Assembly: GCF_021401345.1 (NCBI RefSeq)
Contig: NZ_JACBGE010000023.1
Location: forward strand, 28,767 to 92,766
From: Hydrogenophaga sp. NFH-34
GTDB taxonomy: Bacteria > Pseudomonadota > Gammaproteobacteria > Burkholderiales > Burkholderiaceae_C
Length of the DNA: 64,000 bases
Direction: 5' to 3'
Shown here: positions 15,773-25,154 of the stretch, in pieces
Layout: each line of letters opens with the position of its first letter
Numbering within the stretch: position 1 is the first letter of the stretch
The notes under the pieces: generated by a model
Told to the model about the DNA's origin: nothing
The model's input: the letters and a program-made list of their open reading frames with translations, nothing else
Databases searched by the model: none
Translations under genes and position numbers: made by a program

Positions 15773-17923
15773 GTGGAACGATCCTTCCACCGCGAGATCG
15801 AGGCACTCCAGCTCGGCGACGGCCAGGTGTTTCATGGCGAGGGCATCCTCGCCGTGACCAAGGCGCTGCTGCAGTCGGGCGTGACCTACGTCGGCGGCTA
15901 CCAGGGCTCGCCCATCACCCACTTGCTGGACGTGATGGTGCAGGCCCGCGATTACCTGGACGAACTCGGCGTGCACGTCGAGGCCTGCACCAACGAAAGT
16001 TCGGCGGCGGCCATGCTGGCTGCGTCCATCATGTACCCCGTGCGCGGCGCGGTCACCTGGAAGTCGGTGGTCGGCACCAACGTCGCGTCCGACGCGCTGT
16101 CCAACCTGGCTTCGCCCGGGGTCATGGGCGGTGCGCTCATCGTGGTGGGTGAAGACTACGGCGAAGGCGCCAGCGTGATCCAGGAGCGCACGCACGCCTT
16201 CGCGATGAAGTCGGCCCTGTGGCTGATGGACCCGCGGCCCGACCTGCCGACCATCGTGCGCATGGTGGAGAAGTCGTTCGAGCTGTCCGAGGCGTCGAAC
16301 ACCCCGGTGATGCTGGAGTTGCGCATCCGCGCCTGCCACGTGCGCGGGAGCTTCCCCACCCGCGACAACGTGGCGCCGGCCATCTCCACGCGCCAGCTGC
16401 AGGCGCAACCCGCGGCCTTCAGCTACGACCGGCTGTCGCACCCGCCGGCCACCTTCCGGCACGAAAAGCTCAAGTACGACGTGCGCATGCCCGCGGCGCG
16501 GCGCTTCATCGTCGAAGCCGGCCTCAACGAAGAACTGCCCGGCCGCCACGCGGACGTGGGCATCATCGTCCAGGGCGGCCTGACCAACACCCTGCTGCGG
16601 GCGCTGCAACTGGCCGGCCTCACCGACGAGGCGGGCGACCCCGCGGTGCCGGTGCTGGTGCTCAACGTGGTCTACCCGCTGGTGCCCGAACAGGTGGCGA
16701 CCTTCTGCGAAGGCAAGCGCGCGGTGCTGGTGGTTGAAGAGGGCCAGCCCGATTTCATCGAGCAGGAAATCAGCACGCACCTGCGCCGCGCCGGTGTGCA
16801 TGCCACGCAACTGCACGGCAAGGACTGGTTGCCCATGGGCGGCGAGTACACGGCCGAGGTGCTGCTGGGCGCGCTCGAACGCCTGGCCGGCGCCTACCTG
16901 CCGCCGGCCAGCGCCAGCGCTGCTGCCGGTCACCTGGCCCGCCTGGGTGAACTGCGTGGCGAGGCCGCCGCCCTGCTGGCCGAACCCGTGCCCGCGCGGC
17001 CACCGAACTTCTGCACCGGCTGCCCCGAACGCCCGGTGTTCGCCGCGCTCAAGCTGGTCGAGCGCGACACCGGCAAGCTGCACATCGCCACCGACATCGG
17101 CTGCCACTCCTTCGCCACCTTCGAACCCTTCTCGTTCGGCAACTCCATCCTTGGCTACGGCATGAGCATGGCGTCGAGCGCGGCGGTCAAGAACTTCACC
17201 GCCCAGCGGCCCGTGGCCATCATGGGCGACGGCGGCTTCTGGCACAACGGCCTGCTCTCGGGCGTGAGTTCGGCGCTGCTGAACCAGGGCGACGGCGTGC
17301 TGGTGATCATGAAGAACGGCTACACCTCGGCCACCGGCACGCAGGACACCATCTCCACGCCGGCCCAGCAGGCCAAACAGCTGGCCGAAGGCGGCAGCGC
17401 CACCGCCAGCGAAACCACCATCGAGGACACGCTCAAGGGCATGGGCGTGAAGTGGATCCGCACCGTGCACAACTACCGCGTCTCGCGCGTGCGCGACACG
17501 CTGCGCGAGGCCATCCGCTCGCCCTTCCCCGGCCTCAAGGTGGTGGTGGCCGAAGGCGAATGCCAGCTCGAACGCCAGCGGCGCCTGCGGCCGATCCGCG
17601 CGCGCCGCCTCAAGGAAGGCCTGCGCACGCTGCGCACCCGCTACGGCATCGACGAAGACACCTGCACGGGCGACCACTCCTGCATCCGCCTCTCGGGCTG
17701 CCCGACGCTGACCGTGAAGCCCTCGTCGGACCCGCTGCGCCGCGAGCCCGTGGCCCACGTCACCAACGGCTGCGTCGGCTGCGGCCTGTGCGGCGAGGTG
17801 GCCGACGCGGCGGTGCTCTGCCCGTCGTTCCACAAGATCGAGATCGTCACCCACCCCAGCTTCTGGGACCGCCTGACCGACCGCATCAACCGGCGGATCA
17901 TCGGCTGGCTGCAACCCGCATGA
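15773..17923 (+). CDS. iorA: Indolepyruvate ferredoxin oxidoreductase, alpha subunit
   Basis: 716 residues from the GTG at 15773, preceded by GGAGA; the open frame upstream to 15149 is antisense to lysR. Order of domains: pyrimidine-binding domain (VGGYQGSPITHLLD, about residue 45), transketolase C-like domain, TPP-binding domain (MGDGGFWHNGLLSG and NGYTSATG, about residues 485-525), and a C-terminal ferredoxin-like part with CTGDHSCIRLSGCP and CVGCGLCGEVADAAVLCP. It decarboxylates arylpyruvates to aryl-CoA with TPP and passes electrons through its clusters. The beta subunit follows after 13 bases. Confidence 0.9.
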   Translation: MERSFHREIEALQLGDGQVFHGEGILAVTKALLQSGVTYVGGYQGSPITHLLDVMVQARDYLDELGVHVEACTNESSAAAMLAASIMYPVRGAVTWKSVVGTNVASDALSNLASPGVMGGALIVVGEDYGEGASVIQERTHAFAMKSALWLMDPRPDLPTIVRMVEKSFELSEASNTPVMLELRIRACHVRGSFPTRDNVAPAISTRQLQAQPAAFSYDRLSHPPATFRHEKLKYDVRMPAARRFIVEAGLNEELPGRHADVGIIVQGGLTNTLLRALQLAGLTDEAGDPAVPVLVLNVVYPLVPEQVATFCEGKRAVLVVEEGQPDFIEQEISTHLRRAGVHATQLHGKDWLPMGGEYTAEVLLGALERLAGAYLPPASASAAAGHLARLGELRGEAAALLAEPVPARPPNFCTGCPERPVFAALKLVERDTGKLHIATDIGCHSFATFEPFSFGNSILGYGMSMASSAAVKNFTAQRPVAIMGDGGFWHNGLLSGVSSALLNQGDGVLVIMKNGYTSATGTQDTISTPAQQAKQLAEGGSATASETTIEDTLKGMGVKWIRTVHNYRVSRVRDTLREAIRSPFPGLKVVVAEGECQLERQRRLRPIRARRLKEGLRTLRTRYGIDEDTCTGDHSCIRLSGCPTLTVKPSSDPLRREPVAHVTNGCVGCGLCGEVADAAVLCPSFHKIEIVTHPSFWDRLTDRINRRIIGWLQPA

Positions 17924-17936
17924 GGAACCGCTTTCC

Positions 17937-19502
17937 ATGACCGCTTCCGTGCAAGAACCCTGCTGCATCCTGGTGGCCGCCCTGGGCGGCGAAGGCGGGG
18001 GCGTGCTGGCCGACTGGATCGTCGAATGCGCCGTGCGCAGCGGCCTGCCGGTGCAGGCCACTTCGGTGCCCGGCGTGGCCCAGCGCACCGGCGCCACCAG
18101 CTACTACATCGAGCTGCTGCGCGCCCCGGTGCCGGCCGGCGCGCCGGCGCCGGTGTTCGCCCTGTCGCCGGTGCCCGGCCAGGTCGACGTGCTGGTGGCC
18201 AGCGAACTGCTGGAGGCCGCGCGCATGGTCGAACGCGGTTTCGTGAACGCGCGCACCACGCTCGTGGCCTCGACCCACCGCGTCTACACCACGCTGGAAA
18301 AAATGCACATGGCCGACGGCCGGCAGGACACCGACCGCCTTTCGCTCGCTGCGCGCACGCTGGCCGGCCGCGCCTGCCTGATGGACATGGACGCCCTCAC
18401 CCGGCAGCACGGCACCGTGGTGTCGGCCGTGATGTTCGGCGCCATGGCCGGCACCGGCGTGCTGCCCTGGCCGCGCGACCTGTGCGAGGCCGTGATCCGC
18501 GATTCGGGCCGTGGCGTCGAAGCCAGCCTGGCCGGTTTCGGGGCGGCCTTCGACGCGGTGGCGACGCCGGCCGAAGAGCGGCCGCCCGTGGCCGCCGTGT
18601 CGGCCGGCACGCTGCCCGACTGGCCCGAGGCGCTGCGCGACGCCTGGGCACCGCGTGCCGCCGCCTGGCCGCCGGCCGTGCAGGCGCTGGCCGTGCACGG
18701 CGCGCGGCGCTGCCAGGACTACCAGCACACGGCGCACGCCCAGGCTTTTCTGGCCCAGGTCGAACGCCTGGTGGCCGCCGCACCGGCCGCGGCCGGTGCG
18801 GCGCTCGAAGAGGCGGTGCGCCAGCTCGCGCTGTGGATGTGCTACGAAGACGTGGTGCGCGTGGCCGACCTCAAGAGCCGCGCTTCGCGCTTCGAGCGGG
18901 TGCGCCGCGAGGCCGAGGCCCGGCCCGGCGAGATCGTGCGCATCACCGAACACTTCAAACCCGGCCCGGAAGAAATCGCCTCGGTGCTGCCGCAGCGCCT
19001 GGGGCAGGCGCTGATGCGCACCGCCGAACGCCGGGGCTGGCTGGGCAGCGCGCACGTGGGGCTGCACATCCGCACCACCAGCGTCTGGGGTTTTCTGATG
19101 CTGCGCACGCTGGCCGGCCTGCGCGCCTGGCGCCCGCGTTCGCTGCGCTTCGCCGAAGAGCAGGCCGCCTGGCAGGCCTGGCTCGATGCCCTGTGCCAGC
19201 TGATGCCGCGCGCGCCGCGCCTGGCGGCCGAAGTGGCCGGCCTGCCGCAGGTGCTCAAGGGTTATGGCGACACGCAGCGGCGCGGCCGCGAGAACCACCA
19301 GCGCCTCTGGCAGACGCATGTGGCGCCCGCGCTGCAGGCCACCGCCCTGGACGACGCTGCGCTGGCCCAGGCGCTGTCGCAGGCGCTCAAGGCCACGCTG
19401 GCCGATCCCGAAGGGCGGCTCAACGCCGCGCACCGTCCGCGTGCCGAGCAGCCCGTGTTCTGGATGCCGAAGGCGTCCGCTGCCCGCCCGGGGCCGCCCT
19501 GA
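17937..19502 (+). CDS. Indolepyruvate oxidoreductase beta subunit family protein with long C-terminal extension
   Basis: 521 residues. About residues 1-200 are the gamma-type domain of 2-oxoacid:acceptor oxidoreductases (ILVAALGGEGGGVLADWI and PVQATSVPGVAQRTGATSYY). The remaining 300 residues match the extension found in proteobacterial IorB-type fusions (DUF6537), helix-rich with RITEHFKPGPEEIASVLP. Classical archaeal IorB lacks this part. Works with the preceding alpha subunit on arylpyruvates. Electron acceptor in an aerobe is uncertain. Confidence 0.85.
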   Translation: MTASVQEPCCILVAALGGEGGGVLADWIVECAVRSGLPVQATSVPGVAQRTGATSYYIELLRAPVPAGAPAPVFALSPVPGQVDVLVASELLEAARMVERGFVNARTTLVASTHRVYTTLEKMHMADGRQDTDRLSLAARTLAGRACLMDMDALTRQHGTVVSAVMFGAMAGTGVLPWPRDLCEAVIRDSGRGVEASLAGFGAAFDAVATPAEERPPVAAVSAGTLPDWPEALRDAWAPRAAAWPPAVQALAVHGARRCQDYQHTAHAQAFLAQVERLVAAAPAAAGAALEEAVRQLALWMCYEDVVRVADLKSRASRFERVRREAEARPGEIVRITEHFKPGPEEIASVLPQRLGQALMRTAERRGWLGSAHVGLHIRTTSVWGFLMLRTLAGLRAWRPRSLRFAEEQAAWQAWLDALCQLMPRAPRLAAEVAGLPQVLKGYGDTQRRGRENHQRLWQTHVAPALQATALDDAALAQALSQALKATLADPEGRLNAAHRPRAEQPVFWMPKASAARPGPP

Positions 19503-19572
19503 TCCGGCGGGTCCGATCCCTGTTTTCCCGGTTCCCCATCACAACCATTTTTCCACCCACAGGAGACACACC

Positions 19573-20601
19573 ATGAACCGATTCCAACGCCCGGCCTGGC
19601 GCACCGCCGCTGCCCTGGCCCTGTCGCTGTGCGCGCTCGGCGCGCAGGCGCAGGACAAGAGCGTCGAACTCAAGTTCGCGCACTGGCTGCCTGCCAGCCA
19701 TCCGCTGGCCAAGCTCGGCTTCGAGCCCTGGGCCAAGTCGGTGGAAGAGGCCTCCAAGGGCTCGATCAAGGTCATGCTGTTCCCGGCCCAGCAACTGGGC
19801 AAGGCGGCCGACCACTACGACATGGCGCGCGACGGCATCGCCCAGATGACCTGGGTCAACCCCGGTTACCAGGCCGGCCGCTTCCCGCTGATCGCGGCCG
19901 GTGAACTGCCCTTCCTGCTGGGCAAGCCCGGTCCCAGTTCGGCCGCGCTGGACCAGTGGTACCGCAGCTACGCCGGCAACGAAATGAAGGACGTGAAGCT
20001 CTGCTTCGCGCACGTGCACGTCGGCACCTTCCACTCCAAGACCCCGATCTCCGAGCCCGGCCAGCTCAAGGGCATGAAGATCCGTTCGGCCAACGGCACC
20101 GTGGCCCAGACCATGAGCCTGCTGGGCGCCACCAACGTGCAGGTCTCGGCGCCCGAGTCGCGCGACGCGATCCAGAAGGGCCTGGCCGACGCCATCACCT
20201 TCCCGTGGAATTCCATCATCTCCTTCGGCATCGACAAGGCGGTGAAGTACCACACCGACATGCGCTTCTACGCCTCGGCCTTCGTGTGGGTCATGAACAA
20301 GCCCTGGTACGACGGTCTGGCCGCCGGCCAGAAGAAGGTGATCGACGACCACTGCAACAACACCTGGGCGAGCAAGGTCGGTGCCTCCTGGGGGGATGAA
20401 GAGGACAGCGGCCGCACGACGCTGGAAGCGCGCGCCGGCCACACGCTGGTCAAGGTCACGCCCGAGCAGCTGGGCGCCTGGAAGAAGGCGGTCGAGCCGG
20501 TCTACACCAAGTGGGTGGAAGCCGCGAACGCCACCGGCGTCAACGGCACGGCGGCACTCGACAGCCTGCGCAAGGAACTGGCGGCCCGCGGCGCCCAGTA
20601 A
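19573..20601 (+). CDS. TRAP transporter substrate-binding protein (DctP family)
   Basis: 342 residues from the ATG at 19573, with AGGAG nine bases upstream. A signal peptide (RTAAALALSLCALGAQAQ) directs it to the periplasm. The mature part shows the DctP fold: LKFAHWLPASHPLAKLGF, LFPAQQLGKAADHYDMARDG and the MKIRSANGTVAQTMSLLGAT region with its conserved Arg that binds the substrate carboxylate. It delivers an organic acid to the membrane subunits encoded next. The link to the upstream oxidoreductase points to an aryl-carboxylate or arylpyruvate ligand (inference). Confidence 0.92.
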   Translation: MNRFQRPAWRTAAALALSLCALGAQAQDKSVELKFAHWLPASHPLAKLGFEPWAKSVEEASKGSIKVMLFPAQQLGKAADHYDMARDGIAQMTWVNPGYQAGRFPLIAAGELPFLLGKPGPSSAALDQWYRSYAGNEMKDVKLCFAHVHVGTFHSKTPISEPGQLKGMKIRSANGTVAQTMSLLGATNVQVSAPESRDAIQKGLADAITFPWNSIISFGIDKAVKYHTDMRFYASAFVWVMNKPWYDGLAAGQKKVIDDHCNNTWASKVGASWGDEEDSGRTTLEARAGHTLVKVTPEQLGAWKKAVEPVYTKWVEAANATGVNGTAALDSLRKELAARGAQ

Positions 20602-20622
20602 GCCCACCCAGGCTTTCCAGGC

Positions 20623-21135
20623 ATGTTGATCAAACGCCTGATGGCGGCCACCGAGACGGTGGCCGCCCTGTTCCTGCTGTTCATTGCCCTGCTCACGGCG
20701 GGCAATGTGCTGGTGCGCTATGCCTTCAACTGGCAGATCCCCGACTGGTTCGACGGCACGCAGATGCTGCTGGGCATCGCGCTGTTCTGGGGCATCGCCC
20801 TGACCACCTACCAGGGCACCCACATCGCGGTGGACGTGCTCTGGGAAATGGCCGGCCCGCGCGGCCGGCGCGGCATCGACCTGCTGGCCGCCACGATCAC
20901 GCTGGCTTTCCTGGTGCCCCTGGCCTGGATGGTCTGGGTCAAGGTTGGCGGCACCGGCAGCCAGGGCACCATGGACCTGCGCCTGCCGCTGCAGGGGTTT
21001 TACAGCGCGGCGGCCGCCGGTGCCACGGTGGCGGCGGTGCTGGCACTGCTGCGGCTGGTGCGCCTGATCCGCGGCGATACCGACAACGATGAGGGGCGCC
21101 CTGGCGGCGCCGGAGAGACTCCCGATGGACCGTGA
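20623..21135 (+). CDS. TRAP transporter small permease (DctQ family)
   Basis: 170 residues with four membrane segments, the third and fourth being LLAATITLAFLVPLAWMVW and AAAAGATVAAVLALLRLVRL. The WQIPDWFDGTQMLLGIALFWG and THIAVDVLWEM regions are typical of DctQ. Inner membrane; partners the large permease whose start lies 11 bases before its stop. Confidence 0.9.
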   Translation: MLIKRLMAATETVAALFLLFIALLTAGNVLVRYAFNWQIPDWFDGTQMLLGIALFWGIALTTYQGTHIAVDVLWEMAGPRGRRGIDLLAATITLAFLVPLAWMVWVKVGGTGSQGTMDLRLPLQGFYSAAAAGATVAAVLALLRLVRLIRGDTDNDEGRPGGAGETPDGP

Positions 21136-22426
21136 CCTGGTCGCCCTGCTGGGGTTTGTGGGCATGTTTGGCCTGATGGCGCTGCGTGTGCCCATCGGTG
21201 TGGCCATGGGCATCGTCGGCGTGGCGGGTTTCGCCGCGCTCTCGGGCCTGGGCCCGGGCCTGAACCTGCTGGCCAACGTGCCGCTGTCGGTGCTCACCGA
21301 CTACAACCTGATCGTCATCCCCATGTTCGTGCTGATGGGCTCGTTCGCGTCGCATTCGGGCATGAGCGCCGAGCTGTTCGCGGCCGGCCGGGCCTGGCTG
21401 CACCACCGCCGCGGCGGCCTGGCGCTGGCTTCGGTGGCGGCCTGTGGCGGCTTCTCGGCCATCAACGGTTCGTCGGTGGCCACGGCCGCGACCATGACCC
21501 AGGTGGCCCTGCCCGAGATGCGCCGCGCCGGCTACGACGCAGGCCTGTCGACCGGGCTCATCGCCGCTGGCGGCACGCTGGGCATCATGATCCCGCCCTC
21601 GGTGATCCTGGTGCTCTACGGCATCATGACCGAGACCGACATCACCCAGCTCTTCGCGGCGGGCGTGGTGCCCGGCCTGATGGCGATCGCCTTCTACTCG
21701 GTGGTGGTGGCGCTCATCGCGCGGCTGCGGCCCGAGGCCATGCCCCGGGGCGAGCGCCACAGCTGGCCGGAGCGCCTGGCTTCGCTGCGGCCGCTGTGGG
21801 CGGTGATCGTGCTGTTCCTGTTCGTGCTCGGCGGCATCTACGGCGGCCTGTTCACGGTGCAGGAAGCCGCCGGGGTCGGTGCCACCGGCACGCTGCTGAT
21901 CGGCATGCTGCGCGGGCGGCTGCGCTGGCCGCAGATCAAGGCATCGCTCATCAGCGCGCTGCGCGTGTCCTCGGCCATCATGACCATCGTCATGGGCGCC
22001 TACCTGTTCGGCTACTTCCTGACCATCACCCAGTTCACGCAGAACGCGGTGGATTTCCTGGTCAACCTGCCGGTCGGTCCCTACGGCGTGCTGGCGCTGG
22101 TGATGGTGGGCTACTTCGTGCTCGGCGCCGTCATGGACGAGCTGGCCATGCTGCTGCTGACCGTGCCCATCGTGCTGCCGGCCATGGTGCACCTGGGGTT
22201 CGACCCGGTGTGGTTCGGCGTGATCGTGGTCATGGCCGTGACCTTCGGCATGATCTGCCCGCCCGTGGGCATGAACGTGTTCGTCATCAACTCGATCGCG
22301 CGCGACGTGCCGCTGTGGACCATCTACCGCGGCACCATGCCCTTCATCGCCGCCGACGTGGTGCGCCTGTTCCTGCTCTGCGCCTTTCCCTCGCTGTCGC
22401 TGTGGCTGCCCTCGCTGATCGCCTGA
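21125..22426 (+). CDS. TRAP transporter large permease (DctM family)
   Basis: 433 residues, normal for DctM, with about 12 membrane segments. Family motifs: RVPIGVAMGIVGVAGF, PMFVLMGSFASHSGMS, FSAINGSSVATAATMTQVALPEM, the GTLGIMIPPSVILVLYGI loop and ICPPVGMNVFVINSIARD near the end. Sodium-driven uptake through the inner membrane. Last gene of the lysR-controlled operon; convergent with an MFS gene 18 bases later. Confidence 0.93.
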   Translation: MDRDLVALLGFVGMFGLMALRVPIGVAMGIVGVAGFAALSGLGPGLNLLANVPLSVLTDYNLIVIPMFVLMGSFASHSGMSAELFAAGRAWLHHRRGGLALASVAACGGFSAINGSSVATAATMTQVALPEMRRAGYDAGLSTGLIAAGGTLGIMIPPSVILVLYGIMTETDITQLFAAGVVPGLMAIAFYSVVVALIARLRPEAMPRGERHSWPERLASLRPLWAVIVLFLFVLGGIYGGLFTVQEAAGVGATGTLLIGMLRGRLRWPQIKASLISALRVSSAIMTIVMGAYLFGYFLTITQFTQNAVDFLVNLPVGPYGVLALVMVGYFVLGAVMDELAMLLLTVPIVLPAMVHLGFDPVWFGVIVVMAVTFGMICPPVGMNVFVINSIARDVPLWTIYRGTMPFIAADVVRLFLLCAFPSLSLWLPSLIA

Positions 22427-22444
22427 GGCGGCGGGCAGCGGGCC

Positions 22445-23641
22445 TCAGGGCGGCAGGCGCCGCGCCAGGGCCTGCAGCAGCACGAAGGCCAGCAGCCCCA
22501 GCGCGGCGGTGAGCCACAGCGCCTGGCTGCCCCAGCGGGCCATGGCCAGGCCGAACAGCATCGGGGCCACGGCCTGCGACAGCCGGGCCGGCGCCATCAG
22601 CCAGCCCTGGCGCGCGCCATAGCCGGCGGCCCCGAACACCGCCAGCGGCAAGGTGCCCTTGGCGATGGTCAGGATGCCGTTGCCCATGCCGTGCAGGCCC
22701 GCGAACAGCCAGCCACCCCAGGGCCCGGCCAGCATGAGCAGCCCCACGCCGATCGGGTGCGCCACCGCCGCCAGCCGCGCCGAAAGCAGCGGGTGCGCGC
22801 GGCGCAGCAGACCGAATTCCAGCAACCGCCCCGCCACCTGCGCCGGCCCCACCAGCATGGCCACGCCCAGGGCTGCGGCGCTGCCCAGACCCAGCCCGGC
22901 GAGCAGGCCCGGCAGGTGGGCCGCCATGGCCGTGCTGGTGAACCAGGTGATGGCGAACACCACCGACAGCACCACCGCCCACCCGGTGCGGGCGGCCGGT
23001 GCCGCAGCCGTGGCGGGGGCGGCGTGGCCGGCCGGCAGCGGGGCCGGTGCGGGCGCGGTTTCCACCGGCTGGCGCGGCAGGCGGCCGTGCAGCGGCAGGC
23101 CCACCAGCAGGTGCAGGGCGGCCCAGACGCCGCAGGCGCCTCGCCAGCCCAGGGTCTCGGTCCACCACGCGGTCAGGGGCCAGCCCACGGTGCTGGCAAA
23201 GCCGGCGATCAGCGTGATACCGGTGATGGCGTTGCGCGCGCTCACCGGGTACAGGCGCACCAGGGCGGCGAAGGCCGCGTCGTACAGGCCGCTGCCCATG
23301 CCGACACCGATCAGTGCCCACGCGGCCGCCATCTGCCAGCCGTTCTGCGCCAGCCCGAGGGCGGCCAGCCCGGCGGCGAACAGGCCGCTGGTGATCCGCA
23401 GCACCACCCGGCCTCCGTGGAGGTCGATGGCCCGCCCGGCCGCCGGACCGACCAGGGCCGACACCACCAGCGCCAGCGTGAAGGCGGTGAAGACCTGGTG
23501 CACCGGCAGCCCCAGTTCCGCCGCCATCGGGGCCGCCAGCAGGGCCGGCAGGTAGTACGACGAGGCCCAGGCCAGGGTCTGCGTGCTGCCCAGCAGGGCC
23601 ACCACCCGGGCCTGGGCGGAAACGGGGCGGGCGGGCAGCAT
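22445..23641 (-). CDS. Major facilitator superfamily transporter
   Basis: 398 residues from the ATG at 23639-23641; the reading frame continues far upstream only by chance in GC-rich DNA. About 12 hydrophobic segments, a GRAIDLHGGRVVLRITSG loop that matches the MFS loop 2-3 motif, and a central Pro/Ala-rich loop. It resembles the monocarboxylate/Bcr-like branch (WASSYYLPALLAAPMAAELG is seen in OxlT-like or YbfB-like proteins). Substrate unknown. Starts 17 bases beyond the stop of the peptidase gene, so both are probably one transcript. Confidence 0.85.
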   Translation of the reverse strand: MLPARPVSAQARVVALLGSTQTLAWASSYYLPALLAAPMAAELGLPVHQVFTAFTLALVVSALVGPAAGRAIDLHGGRVVLRITSGLFAAGLAALGLAQNGWQMAAAWALIGVGMGSGLYDAAFAALVRLYPVSARNAITGITLIAGFASTVGWPLTAWWTETLGWRGACGVWAALHLLVGLPLHGRLPRQPVETAPAPAPLPAGHAAPATAAAPAARTGWAVVLSVVFAITWFTSTAMAAHLPGLLAGLGLGSAAALGVAMLVGPAQVAGRLLEFGLLRRAHPLLSARLAAVAHPIGVGLLMLAGPWGGWLFAGLHGMGNGILTIAKGTLPLAVFGAAGYGARQGWLMAPARLSQAVAPMLFGLAMARWGSQALWLTAALGLLAFVLLQALARRLPP

Positions 23642-23658
23642 GGGGCCTGGGCGGCCGG

Positions 23659-24936
23659 TCAGCGGGCCGTGCCCGCAGCGGCCCAGTTGGCCAGCACGCG
23701 CGCGAAGACGGCGCGGCTGTCGTGGATGACCTTGGTGCGCCAGTCGGGCGACGAGGGGTAGAACATCTCGCGGTAGTCGCGTCGGATGGCGGCCTCGTCG
23801 GCCGGGCTGGCGTAGCCGTGGAACACGCCCTGGTTTTCGAGCAGGGTCACATGCAGCGACTTGATGGCGCCCAGCGTGGTCTGGCTGTCCATGGTGCCGT
23901 ACTCGAACACCGCCGGCAGGTGCAGGCCGCCCTGGCGCAGGCGGCCCAGCCAGCTCGCGAAGTCGCCGGTCACGGTGTAGAAGTCGCTGCCCGAACCCCA
24001 GTCGATGGGCAGGCCGCTGAACGCGGTCTCCAGGCCCTGGCGCACGCGCGGGTCCTGCGGCGGGTCGAAGAACAGGTGCAGCGTGCCCCGCGCGCCGTAG
24101 CCGGTGTGCAGGTCGATCGCCATCGACAGCGGGTAGGCGTTGAGCAGCGGCGCGATCACCGGGCCGAGCGCGCGGTACTGCGGCTCCAGCGCCTGGCCGC
24201 CGAAGTAAATGCCCTCGGGCTTCTGGTACTGGCCTTGCAACACCGCCTGGCGCAGCGGGCGCATGCCGTGCTGCGCCAGCATGGCCACCGCGCGCAGCAG
24301 GAAGAAGCGGTTGGCGGGGGCGCCCACTGCGGCCGGTTCGGTCGGGTTGATCAGCGGGTCCACCACCGGGTAACCGGCGTTGACGCTGCGGTAGAGCGCG
24401 TCGTCGGTGCTGGCGTTGCGGTTGAGGTCGACGTTGTTTTCGGTGAAGCGCCGGTAGCGCGCGAAGCCATAGGGGTTGAGCGCGTGCAGCAGCAGCACGC
24501 CGGTGTCGGCCAGCGGGCCACCCAGGGCCGTGGGGGTGAGGAATTCGTCCATGAACAGGCGCTGCACCGCGCTGCCGGTGGGGCCTTCCACGCCGTGCAC
24601 GCCCGAGGTGACCAGCAGCAGCCGCTGCTTCGAGCCGCTTTGCGCCGGGATGTAGAGCCCGTCGACGAACAGGCCGGGCACGCCGCTGGCGCTGGGCACC
24701 GGGATCGCGAAGCGCTCCACGCCGGCGTAGCGCGCCGCCAGCGCGTCGCCGCGCGCGAGGAAGTCGGCGCGCGCGGCGGCGTAGTCGTCGAGGTACCAGG
24801 CCAGCGCCGCGGGGTCGGCGGGCTGGGGCGTGTCGCGGGGGGCGTAGGTGGCCAGGCGCCAGGCGCTCCAGCCGGCGGCGCCGAGCGCCAGCACGGCCAG
24901 GCCGGCCACGGCGCGCCACAGCAGTTTCAGGGTCAT
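23659..24936 (-). CDS. DUF2817 family M14-like metallopeptidase
   Basis: 425 residues from the ATG at 24934-24936. A single N-terminal membrane anchor or signal (LLWRAVAGLAVLALGAAGW) places it in the periplasm or inner membrane. Zinc-carboxypeptidase features: VTSGVHGVEGPTGSAVQ with the His and Glu of the HxxE site, the conserved NPYGFARYRRFTENNVDLNR and the third ligand His in MAIDLHTGYG. Substrate probably a short peptide or amide; family function is not fixed. Precedes the MFS gene. Confidence 0.82.
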   Translation of the reverse strand: MTLKLLWRAVAGLAVLALGAAGWSAWRLATYAPRDTPQPADPAALAWYLDDYAAARADFLARGDALAARYAGVERFAIPVPSASGVPGLFVDGLYIPAQSGSKQRLLLVTSGVHGVEGPTGSAVQRLFMDEFLTPTALGGPLADTGVLLLHALNPYGFARYRRFTENNVDLNRNASTDDALYRSVNAGYPVVDPLINPTEPAAVGAPANRFFLLRAVAMLAQHGMRPLRQAVLQGQYQKPEGIYFGGQALEPQYRALGPVIAPLLNAYPLSMAIDLHTGYGARGTLHLFFDPPQDPRVRQGLETAFSGLPIDWGSGSDFYTVTGDFASWLGRLRQGGLHLPAVFEYGTMDSQTTLGAIKSLHVTLLENQGVFHGYASPADEAAIRRDYREMFYPSSPDWRTKVIHDSRAVFARVLANWAAAGTAR

Positions 24937-25017
24937 GGTCGGGTCTCCTCGGTGCGCGGATGCGCGGTGTGCTCCGCTGCGCATCATCGCCGAATCCCGC
25001 GTCCGGCCTGTGACGCC

Positions 25018-25043
25018 TGAACCGCCGATGAACCGGTGGTTCA
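25018..25043. promoter_or_regulatory. TGAACC repeats in a divergent promoter region
   Basis: TGAACC occurs at 25018 and 25029, and the second copy forms an inverted repeat with GGTTCA (TGAACC-GGT-GGTTCA, 25029-25043). It lies between the divergent peptidase gene and the YgiW-like gene. Possible operator; no regulator assigned. Confidence 0.35.
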
Positions 25044-25154
25044 GGCCCGGTACAAGGGCGCTTTTCCAGAATGGCTCCCGTCGATGCCATGGGGCTGCGG
25101 GCCCGCATCGGCACCCCGCCATTCCCTCGCATCCCTTTGAGAAAGGAACACGCC

